Notes: a model not told the origin generated them from the letters alone. Counted from the stretch's first letter, positions 1 through 7,425 are shown. The stretch is 15,678 nt of DNA from CAYMZB01 sp964394845 (GCA_964394845.1 CAYMZB010000089.1:1-15678); one strand, 5' to 3'. Numbers and translations are program-made.

Positions 1-38
1 ACCAAGCTGCTCCCCAATTAGGTACTTATCCTATAATA

Positions 39-47
39 TGATATAAT
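39..47 (+). promoter_or_regulatory. Putative extended -10 promoter element before the HIT-like gene
   Basis: The sequence TGATATAAT (TG at 39-40, TATAAT at 42-47) fits an extended -10 element, and another TATAAT lies at 32-37. No convincing -35 is visible. The gene begins with two ATG codons at 51 and 54. Transcription about 7 bases past the 42-47 box would start at the second ATG and give a leaderless mRNA. The 32-37 box would give a leader of about 7 bases. There is no Shine-Dalgarno sequence in positions 1-50. AT-rich DNA yields such boxes by chance, so the call is tentative. Confidence 0.4.
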
Positions 48-50
48 TTT

Positions 51-1355
51 ATGATGGTTGAGGGAACTAATCGTCCAGATCTACGGCGTTTTCAAAGAGT
101 AGCTCGAATCTCAAATGTCGCCAGGGAAAAAGTTAAGGGTAAACTATTGCCTCTTATGGATGATACCCGGGATAATTATTTAGCAAGAATTGAAAGAGAA
201 GGAGAGGATATTTATGTAAAAGCTGTTGCAACTCCTTGGGTTGGTGAACATGGAATTCATTTGCTGGTTATTCCGGACAGACGGGATCATCATAATACTC
301 CCGGTATTGCTGATTTAAGCTTGGAAGCGCTTGGAAATTCGCTGCAACTTGCGGAATCTCTGGCATACAATACGCTACAACAAGAAGGAATTTCTGAAGT
401 TGATTTTGGAGTCAATCATTCAAGAGGAGAAATAGTAAGAGGGGAAAAATCAATGCTTGCAACCATCCCATTAAATCTCCACATTCATGTAACTGGCTAC
501 TCTCCAGAAGATATGCAGCCAATAAGTACTGATGAGATTAGGAGAAGCTCAGAGTTAACTGGAAGAACAGGCGAAGCTCTTTATAAACTTGGTGAAGAAC
601 TTTTTTTTGGTGAGGTTGTACCTGTATTAAGAGCAGCCTTTTCTTCATTTAATACTATGTTCCAGGAAATGACTGATCAGCGAGGGAGAAAACGCTTTAG
701 AATGACAAATGAGCGAATGGGATTTGCCCATCCAGAACTCCCTAAAATATTACAAGCAATGGATAGAGTGGCAAAACAAAAATATGATGAACTGGCAAAA
801 TGCTTCGTTGAATTTGATGATCAGTCAAACCAATTTGTAACTAAATCAGATGAAAATAAAAGGTATCAGGTTTTACCAATAGAGGTTAGACAACAAAATA
901 TTGATCAATATATTAAAAATCACCCCAGTCTTTCAATAGCTGTACAGGTTGGACTTAGATTACTGGCAGCTGAAGCAAAGGATGAACAAGTTGTAACTGA
1001 GCGTGAGTTAGCTATCCTTGAGCAGAAAAAAGGTAGTCCATTAACTGATAATGAAAGGCAAGCCCAAATAGGACATATTGCTAATAGGTTTTGGGCATAT
1101 AAAGACTTAGCTTATGCGTTAGTCTGGTCTGCACAAAAAGAACCTAATGGTGAAGTAACTTGGATATTTGGGTTTGATCCAAAAGTATTTACAATTCACG
1201 GACCACATCAATCATCTGCTAATACAAATAAATTAGTAGAGCGAGATACCACACAACACTTCACTCATGGGCAACTACAGAGAGTCCAACAAAGAGAAAG
1301 TGCAGTTTTAGCTAAAACAAAGCAAGAGATTGAAGCTTTAGAGGTAAAGATATAA
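51..1355 (+). CDS. HIT-superfamily-like protein of unknown function
   Basis: This 434-residue protein has features of the histidine-triad fold in its N-terminal third. A strand-like segment HLLVIPDRRDH (about 70-80) resembles the HIT 'H-hydrophobic-VIP-K/R-R/H' segment. A helical stretch and a G-V-N turn follow, and then NLHIHV at 142-147. The canonical triad is H-x-H-x-H; here the first His is Asn, while the middle His (144), the nucleophile in HIT hydrolases and transferases, and the last (146) are kept. The remainder (about 165-434) is mostly helical and unrecognised, with a charged Q/E/K-rich, possibly coiled-coil tail from about 404. HIT enzymes cleave or transfer nucleoside phosphates, so a nucleotide hydrolase or nucleotidyltransferase is plausible but unproven. 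A broken histidine-phosphatase gene follows after 10 bases, probably co-transcribed. The start could be the second ATG at 54. Confidence 0.6.
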   Translation: MMVEGTNRPDLRRFQRVARISNVAREKVKGKLLPLMDDTRDNYLARIEREGEDIYVKAVATPWVGEHGIHLLVIPDRRDHHNTPGIADLSLEALGNSLQLAESLAYNTLQQEGISEVDFGVNHSRGEIVRGEKSMLATIPLNLHIHVTGYSPEDMQPISTDEIRRSSELTGRTGEALYKLGEELFFGEVVPVLRAAFSSFNTMFQEMTDQRGRKRFRMTNERMGFAHPELPKILQAMDRVAKQKYDELAKCFVEFDDQSNQFVTKSDENKRYQVLPIEVRQQNIDQYIKNHPSLSIAVQVGLRLLAAEAKDEQVVTERELAILEQKKGSPLTDNERQAQIGHIANRFWAYKDLAYALVWSAQKEPNGEVTWIFGFDPKVFTIHGPHQSSANTNKLVERDTTQHFTHGQLQRVQQRESAVLAKTKQEIEALEVKI

Positions 1356-1365
1356 AATCCATGAT

Positions 1366-2039
1366 ATGAAAGTCTTTCTGATGCGCCATGGCTAACAATT
1401 ATATCCACATAACGAGCAAGGGAGAAAATTGGTATCTAGCCTGGATGCCCTTTAGTTGAACTAGGAAGAATACAACTTCAGTAACTTGGGGGGAAAATAG
1501 CTGAGGAAGGAATAACTATTGATGCTTTATATGTAAGTCCAGTTTTGAGAGCACAACAATCAGCAGGAATTTTAGCGGAAGTGTTATCAATTCCTGATAT
1601 ACATATTATTAATGAATTAAGAGAAGTTGATCCCCTAAGCGCTGAAGGTAAATCCTATGATGAGTTGGAAGAAAGAGGAGGGATATATATAATCATCCTT
1701 TTAGTGAAAATCAGGAAAGCTTAGACCATCTTGTTAAAAGATCAAGAGCAGCAATAGAGTTTATAGTAGCTGACGCTAAAGAGTACGAATATGAATCAGT
1801 TGGCATTGTTGGTCATGGAGATTCCTCTTTGTGCCTTAGATTGGAGTTTAAAACACAAAAATCTTCCTACCTCATATGCAGAAATGAGAGATTCTTTTTA
1901 TCCACAGAAGGGACAAGCAGTAGAGTATACTGTTGACCCAAACTTAAAATTAGAAGGTAAAGGAAGAATTATCACTACTGAAGCTGCCAAACAAACCATT
2001 GAAGGGTTTAGAAATTCTAGTCAAAAAGAATCTGAATAA
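1366..2039 (+). pseudogene. Broken histidine phosphatase (phosphoglycerate mutase-like) gene
   Basis: Read across frames, this stretch encodes a histidine-phosphatase superfamily protein. It opens at ATG 1366 with MKVFLMRHG, the catalytic RHG motif, then meets TAA at 1393. The frame beginning at 1392 continues with stops at 1410, 1437 and 1482 and includes PLVELGRIQLQ (the family's 'PLTxxGxxQA' element) and ALYVSPVLRAQQSA (the 'SPxxRAxxTA' element). Near 1689 the frame changes, inside a TA-repeat, to one carrying VGIVGHGD, the second catalytic His region. Near 1828, in a short T-run, it changes again and runs to TAA at 2037-2039. Three frameshifts and four stop codons, counting the one at 1393, make an intact product very unlikely. 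The 82-codon open frame at 1791-2039 is only its tail. Sequencing or assembly indels are an alternative, although the gene upstream is intact. The family removes phosphate from small molecules or proteins. Confidence 0.75.
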
Positions 2040-2044
2040 ATTTT

Positions 2045-3427
2045 TTAAACTTTTGAATTCTTGACTATTCTAAAATCTGGTAAGGGGATGATGAAATCAG
2101 ATTTTAGACCCCTGGCTTTAAGCTGTTCCATAATAGGTTTTGCATAATGCCAGGCCAGGATTACTACATAGTCTGGTTGTTCATCTAAAAGCCTTTGATT
2201 ATTAACAATAGGAATATGTTTGCCTGCTAAGTACATATTTAGTTTTAGAGAAGTAGGTTGTTCAGCCAGATAGGGGAGTAACTGACTATCAACACCATAA
2301 TAGTTTAGAAGAGTGGAAGAGCGGGCTGGGCAGGAGTTGCCAACAATAGATTTACCGGATTTATTGGTCTTAATTAAAAAATCCATAAACTGTAGGCGCG
2401 CTTTTTTGACACGGTTTGCAAAACGTGTGTAGGTCTCTAATTTATCTAACCCAAAGTCTTTTTCTAATTTTAAAAGTTTTTTAACTTCAGGACTGACTTT
2501 ATTCTTGCGTGCGAATACCTCGGAGCTTGCTCCGGGGATGAAGCCACGAGAAGAACTTTCTGCCTCTGCAGATACCCCGCCAGCTCTGCTGCGGGGTAGT
2601 TCATTGACTTTGCCTTTTGTAGCATAAACCCTGATATTTCCTCCATATCTATCACCTCTTGTTACATCAGTAACAGTAAAATCATAAAATGAAAATAATT
2701 TAATTAAAGATTTTAAGGAGTAAGTCCTTAAATGTTCATGGTAGATAGTATCAAACTGGCCACCTTTTATGACATCAAGCAAATAATGTGTTTCATTAAT
2801 AAACACTCCACCATCCTTTAATAAATTGTAAGCTCCCATAATAAATTCCCCAAGGGTTTGCATATGAGCAAATGTATTGGTTGTAATAATTAAAGAAGCT
2901 TTGCCGTAGTCTTTTTTAATTTTTTGGGAAGTTTTGATATTAAAAAAAGATTGGATTGTTTTTATCCCATTTTTATTTGCAATTTTAGCAATATTAGTAG
3001 GTTCAACACCAAGTATTTTTACTCCTCCTTTTTTAAAACCTTTTAGTAAAGTGCCATCATTTGAACCAACATCAATAACCAAATCATTTGATTTTAAATC
3101 AAATTTTTTGATAAGTGATAGGGCCATGCTTTCCTGATATTCTGCGAGTTCTTTGGTGATGCCAGTTCTGTAAGGATAATCTGGATGATAAACTTCTTCT
3201 CCTGAAACACAGTAATCTATTTGGACCCCTGAGCAACTTGGACACCAGACCATTCTTAGGGGATAAGTTTTCTCTGGTTGGTTGAGCATTTCTTTTGTAA
3301 GCAAACTGTCACATAAAGGTTGATTTCCTAAATCCAAAATGATGTATAGTTTTTTAAAGTTGCAGACTTGGCAGTAAGGGAGATGTCCATTTCTTATAGA
3401 ATGATGTTTAGGGTAAGTGAAATTCAC
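2045..3427 (-). CDS. Sugar C-methyltransferase (zinc-binding, SAM-dependent; TylC3/NovU-like)
   Basis: The 460-residue protein has the three-part layout of sugar C-methyltransferases such as TylCIII and KijD1. An N-terminal zinc-binding module has C19-x2-C22 and C62-x2-C65 and the family's 'LGNQPL' segment. The SAM-binding domain has VIDVGSNDG at 117-125 and GVEPTN. The conserved active-site YHEH is at 229-232, followed by YGGNIRVYA. The C-terminal domain has IVGNSCPARSSTLLNYYG (about 361-378), like the family's 'GYGAPAKGNTLLNYCG'. These enzymes methylate a carbon next to the keto group of a nucleotide-activated keto-deoxysugar. The start is GTG, overlapping the ugd stop by four bases (GTGA), which suggests translational coupling. 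It is the last gene of the minus operon. Oddity: residues about 276-309 are an extra segment encoded by a GC-rich double-hairpin element, and the protein is longer than the usual 400-420 residues. Confidence 0.88.
   Translation of the reverse strand: MNFTYPKHHSIRNGHLPYCQVCNFKKLYIILDLGNQPLCDSLLTKEMLNQPEKTYPLRMVWCPSCSGVQIDYCVSGEEVYHPDYPYRTGITKELAEYQESMALSLIKKFDLKSNDLVIDVGSNDGTLLKGFKKGGVKILGVEPTNIAKIANKNGIKTIQSFFNIKTSQKIKKDYGKASLIITTNTFAHMQTLGEFIMGAYNLLKDGGVFINETHYLLDVIKGGQFDTIYHEHLRTYSLKSLIKLFSFYDFTVTDVTRGDRYGGNIRVYATKGKVNELPRSRAGGVSAEAESSSRGFIPGASSEVFARKNKVSPEVKKLLKLEKDFGLDKLETYTRFANRVKKARLQFMDFLIKTNKSGKSIVGNSCPARSSTLLNYYGVDSQLLPYLAEQPTSLKLNMYLAGKHIPIVNNQRLLDEQPDYVVILAWHYAKPIMEQLKARGLKSDFIIPLPDFRIVKNSKV
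2518..2598. repeat. GC-rich double-hairpin element inserted in frame in the C-methyltransferase gene
   Basis: Two inverted repeats lie 35 bases apart. Hairpin A, at 2518-2537, pairs CCTCGGAGC with GCTCCGGGG around a TT loop (nine pairs, one G-T). Hairpin B, at 2573-2598, pairs TACCCCGC with GCGGGGTA perfectly, and inner AGC/GCT extends it past a one-base bulge. By hand count 2521-2600 is about 61% G+C, far above its AT-rich surroundings. It encodes roughly residues 276-304 of the methyltransferase without breaking the frame, between the SAM domain and the C-terminal domain, where relatives I recall have no such segment. It resembles in-frame palindromic repeats such as the Rickettsia palindromic elements in organisation, not necessarily in origin. 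Confidence 0.75.
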
Positions 3428-4776
3428 AATCCGATTCCTTTATAGATAATTCCAGCAGCTAAAAATGAGTTTTTATCATATATTCTTCTGCCATCAATGA
3501 CAATAGGGTTTTTCATAAATTTTTTGAAGAATTTGGGAGTTAATTTTATATATTCATCCCAAGCGGTCACTATAACTGCAGCATCAGCTTTTTCTAAAGC
3601 TTCTTTGACGGTGGCTGTTAATTTAACAGACAGATCTGCGAGTATTTTAGGGACATTTTTTTTATAAACAATTGGATCATGAATTGTGACGAATGCTTTT
3701 TCTGAGAGCAATTTTTTTATAATTGGGAAAGAAGCTGATTCTCTAATATCATCTGTGTTTGGTTTAAATGAGAGACCCAAAATAGCAATTTTTTTACCTT
3801 TTAATTTTTCCCCAAGGGCATTTTTTAAATGTAGAATAATTCTGTAAGGTTGAGTTGTATTGATATCAATGACACTTTTAATAAGTTTTGTCTCTATTCC
3901 TAGTTCATCTGCAAAGCTTGAAAGAGCTTTGATGTCTTTTGGAATACAACTTCCCCCAAAACCACAACCTGAGAGAATATAGCTTAAAATGCCTGGCGTG
4001 AATTTTATTTTGCGATTCATAGAAGTCAACCTTCTGTCCAGGTGGACTCCTTTCCAGACATCAACTATGTCTACTTTAGCAATGTTTTCTGAAATTCTTG
4101 AGATTTCATTAGCATAACTTATTAAGGTAGCAAAAAGAGCATTGGCTGCATATTTTATCAGTTCAGCAGTTTTTAGATCTGTAAAAATTTTTGGAGCTGA
4201 AACTTTTTTATAAATTTTGGCAAACTGTCTGCCACTTTTATAATCGTACTGACCAATAACAATCCTATCCGGATGTAAAGCATCGTCTAGAGCATTGCCT
4301 TCACGCAAAAATTCCGGATTCATACATAGTCCAAACTGACCAAGCTTTTTACCGGAATATTTTTCAATTATTGAACCAACAATATCCTCAGTTACACCTG
4401 GTAAAACTGTGGATTTAACTGCCACAACATGATACTTTTTAATTTTTTGCAGAGCTTTGCCAATTTGCACAGAAGCTTTTTTGATAAAAGATAAATCAAT
4501 TCTGTCATTAATAGTTGGGGTTCCAACAGCTAGGATTGTGATATCAGATTCTAAAATGGCATTTTCGAGATCTTCTAATGCACTGAGTTTTTTATTTTTT
4601 AATACCTTTTTTAAATATTTTTCTATGCTAGGCTCATAAAAAGGAGACCGACCTTTATTGATAAGTGAGACTTTATTTTTATCAGAATCAATACAGATAA
4701 CTTTATGGCCAATGACTGCCAGTGAAATCCCAGTAACTAATCCCACATAACCTGTGCCTACGATTGCTATATTCAC
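3424..4776 (-). CDS. ugd: UDP-glucose 6-dehydrogenase
   Basis: This 450-residue protein is a typical full-length UDP-glucose/GDP-mannose dehydrogenase. It catalyses the two-step, NAD-dependent oxidation of UDP-glucose to UDP-glucuronate in the cytoplasm. Visible features are the N-terminal Rossmann motif GTGYVGLVTG (7-16), the STVLPG segment (122-127), NPEFLREG (153-160), the catalytic Lys208 and Asn212 in ELIKYAANA, the nucleophile Cys277 in GFGGSCIPKD, and the C-terminal UDP-binding domain with DDIRESAS. The family also includes UDP-N-acetylmannosamine and GDP-mannose dehydrogenases. The overall pattern favours UDP-glucose, and the downstream partner reaction fits the neighbouring decarboxylase-like SDR. 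The start is GTG, overlapping the SDR stop by four bases (GTGA), with AAGGA nine bases upstream. It lies between the SDR and the C-methyltransferase genes in one operon. Confidence 0.9.
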   Translation of the reverse strand: MNIAIVGTGYVGLVTGISLAVIGHKVICIDSDKNKVSLINKGRSPFYEPSIEKYLKKVLKNKKLSALEDLENAILESDITILAVGTPTINDRIDLSFIKKASVQIGKALQKIKKYHVVAVKSTVLPGVTEDIVGSIIEKYSGKKLGQFGLCMNPEFLREGNALDDALHPDRIVIGQYDYKSGRQFAKIYKKVSAPKIFTDLKTAELIKYAANALFATLISYANEISRISENIAKVDIVDVWKGVHLDRRLTSMNRKIKFTPGILSYILSGCGFGGSCIPKDIKALSSFADELGIETKLIKSVIDINTTQPYRIILHLKNALGEKLKGKKIAILGLSFKPNTDDIRESASFPIIKKLLSEKAFVTIHDPIVYKKNVPKILADLSVKLTATVKEALEKADAAVIVTAWDEYIKLTPKFFKKFMKNPIVIDGRRIYDKNSFLAAGIIYKGIGL

Positions 4777-5852
4777 TTATAATTTTCCTTATACCAGAGA
4801 AGTGAACGCATTAATCCTTTATCCAGTGATATTTTAGGATTATACTTTAAATCTTTTCTGGCTTTTGTGATTTGGGGACATCTTCTGTTTGGACTGTCAG
4901 TTAAATAATTTTTATCCTGACTTTTCTTTATGATTATTTTTCCGGAATAATTAAAATGTTCGAGAGCAATTTTTCTCATTTTTTTTGCCAGATCAATCAT
5001 TGAAATTTCAGGATTCTCAACTCCAATATTATAACTTTCAGCAGCTCTGCCTTTTATCAAAGTTTTTACATATCCAACTATGGCATCTGTTATGTAACAA
5101 AATGTGCGGGTTGGAGAACCCTGGGAAAGAAGGATTATATTTTTGTTGTGCAGGATGCTGTTGGCAAAATCCGGGATAACCCTTCCATCAGTAATTTTTA
5201 AGCCAGGCCCGTAATTATTAAATGGTCTGACAATTTTTAAAGACAAGTTATGAATTCTTGAGTAGTTGACACAAAGTGTTTCACCAAATCTTTTTGATTC
5301 ATCATAACAGGCTCTTGGTCCGGTGCAGGAAACGTTGCCCTTGTAAGTTTCAGAGGTTGGGATATTATCCTTTGTCGGGTCTCCATATATTTCGCTGGAG
5401 GAGAAAAAAAGCAGACCTTTAACTTTATTTTTTGATTTTTGTTTTCTTATCATATATTCCAAAACATTGTAAAGGCCCCAGACATTGGCATTAATAGTTT
5501 CTATAGGAAACTGTCTGTAAAAAAATGGGGAGGCAATAGAGGCTGCATGGATAATATAGTCAAAGTGTTGATTAATAGTGGGTTTAAATTTTGCGATATC
5601 CTTTTTTAGGATTTTTAGGTAATCCCTTTTGGGAAACCATTTTGGTATGCCGTCTATAAAAACATCCAGGGCAAACAAAATAATTTTTTTATCTGGATGG
5701 ACATCATTCCAAAGCAGAATGGATTTAATAAAATAGTAACCTAAAAAGCCGTTAGCTCCTGTAAAAAGAATTGTGTGCCCGCTTAAAATTTTAAATTCAT
5801 CTTGGGCTTCATTTAAGATATATTCTAAGTCTTCTGTCTCAACCGAATTCAT
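4773..5852 (-). CDS. NAD-dependent sugar-nucleotide epimerase/dehydratase, UDP-glucuronate decarboxylase-like
   Basis: This is an extended short-chain dehydrogenase/reductase (SDR), 359 residues from the ATG chosen here. The nucleotide-binding loop TGANGFLG is at 31-38. The catalytic set is SSS (151-153) with Y183-x3-K187. SEIYGDP, GNVSCTGPRACYDESKR and RPFNNYGPG closely follow the pattern of UDP-glucuronate decarboxylases (UXS: 'SEVYGDP', 'GPRACYDEGKR', 'NTYGPR'). Its neighbour Ugd makes UDP-glucuronate, so conversion to UDP-xylose is the best guess. A 4-keto intermediate or another sugar-nucleotide epimerase remains possible. The ATG at 5852 overlaps the rfbF stop as ATGA and has GGAAGG about 10 bases upstream. 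A GTG at 5870, with AGGA six bases upstream, would add six residues and is a real alternative. The family Rossmann fold begins after about 25 residues either way. Confidence 0.8.
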   Translation of the reverse strand: MNSVETEDLEYILNEAQDEFKILSGHTILFTGANGFLGYYFIKSILLWNDVHPDKKIILFALDVFIDGIPKWFPKRDYLKILKKDIAKFKPTINQHFDYIIHAASIASPFFYRQFPIETINANVWGLYNVLEYMIRKQKSKNKVKGLLFFSSSEIYGDPTKDNIPTSETYKGNVSCTGPRACYDESKRFGETLCVNYSRIHNLSLKIVRPFNNYGPGLKITDGRVIPDFANSILHNKNIILLSQGSPTRTFCYITDAIVGYVKTLIKGRAAESYNIGVENPEISMIDLAKKMRKIALEHFNYSGKIIIKKSQDKNYLTDSPNRRCPQITKARKDLKYNPKISLDKGLMRSLLWYKENYK

Positions 5853-6625
5853 GGCTGCCAGACCTTCCACTGTGGATCCTCATTCCATAATTTATTTAAA
5901 TTATCAACATCAGGATAAGAATCCATTGAATGCCAGAAACCATCATGTGTGTAGACTGAAAGTTGCCTTTGGTCAATAAGTCTTTTGATAGCTTCGTGTT
6001 CAAATTCACCCGGGCGGAGATAGGAAAAGAATTTTCTTTTAAAAATCATGAAGCCACCATTAACCCATTGATTAAGTACTGGTTTCTCAGAAAACTTTTG
6101 AACAACTTTATTTTTATCAATAGTTAGCAGACCGTATTTACTTCTGGGGTGAACACCGGTGACTGTGCCGATAAGCCCTTGTTTTTTGTGAAACTTAACT
6201 AAATCTCCAATATTGAGATTGGAAACTCCATCCCCATATGTCACCATAAAATCATGATCGGTAGTTGGAATGAAATCTTTTATTCTGAGGACGCGTTCAC
6301 CGGGTAAAGTATCAAGACCTGTGTCTACCAGGGTAATTTTAAAGTCATCTTTTGCCTCTTTAATCTTATGAAGTTTGAGGGTTCCACTTTTGGTATTAAA
6401 AGTAAAATTGTCAGTAAAATATTTTTGGTTTAGAAAATAATCTTTGATGTAGTCACCTTTATAGCCTAAGGTAATGATAAATTCATTAAATCCGTAATGA
6501 GAATAAATTTTCATGATGTGCCAAAGTATTGGTTTGTTACCAATAAACACCATGGGTTTGGGTTTGAATACTGTTTCTTCTTTTAGTCTATAGCCCAAAC
6601 CTCCACAAAGTATAACTACCTTCAT
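5849..6625 (-). CDS. rfbF: Glucose-1-phosphate cytidylyltransferase
   Basis: The 258-residue product matches RfbF in length (256-260) and in motifs throughout. It makes CDP-glucose from CTP and glucose 1-phosphate in the cytoplasm. Visible are the nucleotide-binding GGLGYRLKEET (8-18), KPKPM (21-25), the IGNKPILWHIMK segment (28-39), LVDTG (99-103), the metal-binding TYGDG (129-133), EKP (180-182), NGGF (189-192) and WHSMDSYPD (231-239). The usual 'GTR' of the first loop is GYR here. CDP-glucose normally feeds a 4,6-dehydratase (RfbG) toward 3,6-dideoxyhexoses or branched sugars. No RfbG gene is visible in the window. The gene has its own likely promoter in the 54-base gap behind the methyltransferase gene and heads the chain of four overlapping genes. 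Confidence 0.93.
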   Translation of the reverse strand: MKVVILCGGLGYRLKEETVFKPKPMVFIGNKPILWHIMKIYSHYGFNEFIITLGYKGDYIKDYFLNQKYFTDNFTFNTKSGTLKLHKIKEAKDDFKITLVDTGLDTLPGERVLRIKDFIPTTDHDFMVTYGDGVSNLNIGDLVKFHKKQGLIGTVTGVHPRSKYGLLTIDKNKVVQKFSEKPVLNQWVNGGFMIFKRKFFSYLRPGEFEHEAIKRLIDQRQLSVYTHDGFWHSMDSYPDVDNLNKLWNEDPQWKVWQP

Positions 6626-6636
6626 ATCTCATTCCG

Positions 6637-6666
6637 ATTCTAATAGAAGGTTTTACCAGAAGTCAA
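6637..6666 (-). promoter_or_regulatory. Putative promoter for rfbF and the sugar-nucleotide genes
   Basis: On the minus strand, -35 TTGACT (6666-6661) is followed by an 18-base spacer and -10 TAGAAT (6642-6637). Eleven bases separate the -10 from the rfbF ATG at 6625, so transcription would start within a few bases of the start codon. The layout repeats that of the promoter at 7365-7394: same -35, same spacer length and near-identical -10. It fills most of the only sizeable gap in the minus operon. Confidence 0.6.
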
Positions 6667-6679
6667 TACGATAGTTAGA

Positions 6680-7357
6680 TTACACATCCCTATATTTTTG
6701 AGCGATAACTGCCTGGCCTTTTGGCATTATGTTAAAGTAACTTCCATCCCATTCATGCTGAATTAATTTGAACCCATTTTTTTCCAGCATTTTTTTTAAG
6801 GTATTTTTGGTAAAAAAACGGATGTGGGGTGTAGTTGGATCAAAATAAGTTTCAAAATAAAATAAAGCGATAATGAGCATCTTGGGCAAATTAAAATCAA
6901 CTGTTGTTATCCCAAGATGACCTCCCTTTTTTAAAACTCTATTAAGCTCTTTGAACATTTTGTCAGTATCTAAAATATGTTCCACAATTTCAAACGTAAA
7001 GATAGAATCAAAAATCTTATCTTTAAAAGGCAGATTGGTTATGGACCCTACTTTGAATTTTGCTTTATTTGATAATTTATTTTCCTTGGCTTTTTTTAGA
7101 CAGCTTTTTATAATTGTTTGCGATAGATCAATACCATCAACTTGTTTCACACCTGCCATCTTTGCAATATGGAGGGAAAAATCACCTTCCCCACAGCCAG
7201 CATCAAGCACCCTACCTTTTATCATTTTTTTATAAAAGCCCACCCTTTTTTTTAGACTTTCCCTCCAATCAGGTAAGCCGTGAAAGATATTTTCCCCTTC
7301 CAATTCCTTCTTCCAAAATCTTTCATAATATTCAGTTTCTTCACTTGTTGTTTTCAT
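6680..7357 (-). CDS. Class I SAM-dependent methyltransferase
   Basis: This 225-residue protein is a small soluble methyltransferase of the Methyltransf_11/UbiE-like type. Motif I is VLDAGCGEG (50-58), the ribose-binding acidic residue is D77 in GIDLS, the motif II region has FDSIFTFEIVEH (116-127), and RVLKKGGHLGI (140-150) is the usual post-motif segment. The substrate cannot be read from the sequence. In a polysaccharide locus, O-methylation of a sugar or modification of a lipid carrier-linked glycan is plausible. It is the first gene of the minus operon, with a clear promoter directly upstream at near-leaderless distance, and is separated from rfbF by 54 bases. The ATG at 7357 is the only start that fits that promoter. 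Confidence 0.82.
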   Translation of the reverse strand: MKTTSEETEYYERFWKKELEGENIFHGLPDWRESLKKRVGFYKKMIKGRVLDAGCGEGDFSLHIAKMAGVKQVDGIDLSQTIIKSCLKKAKENKLSNKAKFKVGSITNLPFKDKIFDSIFTFEIVEHILDTDKMFKELNRVLKKGGHLGITTVDFNLPKMLIIALFYFETYFDPTTPHIRFFTKNTLKKMLEKNGFKLIQHEWDGSYFNIMPKGQAVIAQKYRDV

Positions 7358-7364
7358 TTTCTCG

Positions 7365-7394
7365 ATTTTAAATGAAAATTTTACTTTAAGTCAA
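7365..7394 (-). promoter_or_regulatory. Putative divergent promoter, minus-strand side
   Basis: On the minus strand, -35 TTGACT (7394-7389) and -10 TAAAAT (7370-7365) are separated by 18 bases. Only seven bases (7364-7358) lie between the -10 and the ATG at 7357. Transcription about seven bases past the -10 would begin at the A of the ATG, a leaderless mRNA. No Shine-Dalgarno sequence could fit. This is the best sigma-70-type promoter in the window. Confidence 0.65.
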
Positions 7395-7416
7395 TGTTTT
7401 TAGATATTTTTTAGGG

Positions 7417-7425
7417 TATTATTCT
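7417..7425 (+). promoter_or_regulatory. Putative -10 element for the glycosyltransferase operon
   Basis: TATTAT at 7417-7422 overlaps TATTCT at 7420-7425; both fit a -10 box. The ATG at 7432 follows by nine or six bases, again leaving almost no leader and no Shine-Dalgarno sequence. No good -35 is seen at the expected distance, so an activator or a weak promoter is possible. It is the plus-strand half of the 74-base divergent spacer and would serve all genes from 7432 onward. Confidence 0.4.

Noticed and set aside
1393..1484. Stop-codon recoding (TAA/TAG read as an amino acid) in the phosphatase gene
   Set aside because: The neighbours have no in-frame TAA or TAG and end normally with them, and the region also has frameshifts, so decay or sequence error explains it better.
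1791..2039. 82-codon open frame as an independent small gene
   Set aside because: It is the tail of the frameshifted histidine phosphatase: the family motif GHGD lies in another frame just upstream and the protein continues into this frame after a one-base shift.
2020..2065. Rho-independent terminator between the converging genes
   Set aside because: There is a T-run and weak complementarity (CAAAAAG with CTTTTG), but no stable GC-containing stem; only five bases separate the two stop codons.
2470..2655. 61-codon open frame inside the C-methyltransferase gene
   Set aside because: It lies in another frame over the double-hairpin element and resembles no protein; the C-methyltransferase frame has full family motifs.
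4773..5852. CDP-glucose 4,6-dehydratase (RfbG) as the partner of rfbF
   Set aside because: The active-site region (SEIYGDP, GPRACYDESKR) follows the UDP-glucuronate decarboxylase pattern and lacks the RfbG-type 'TSDKCYDN' region.
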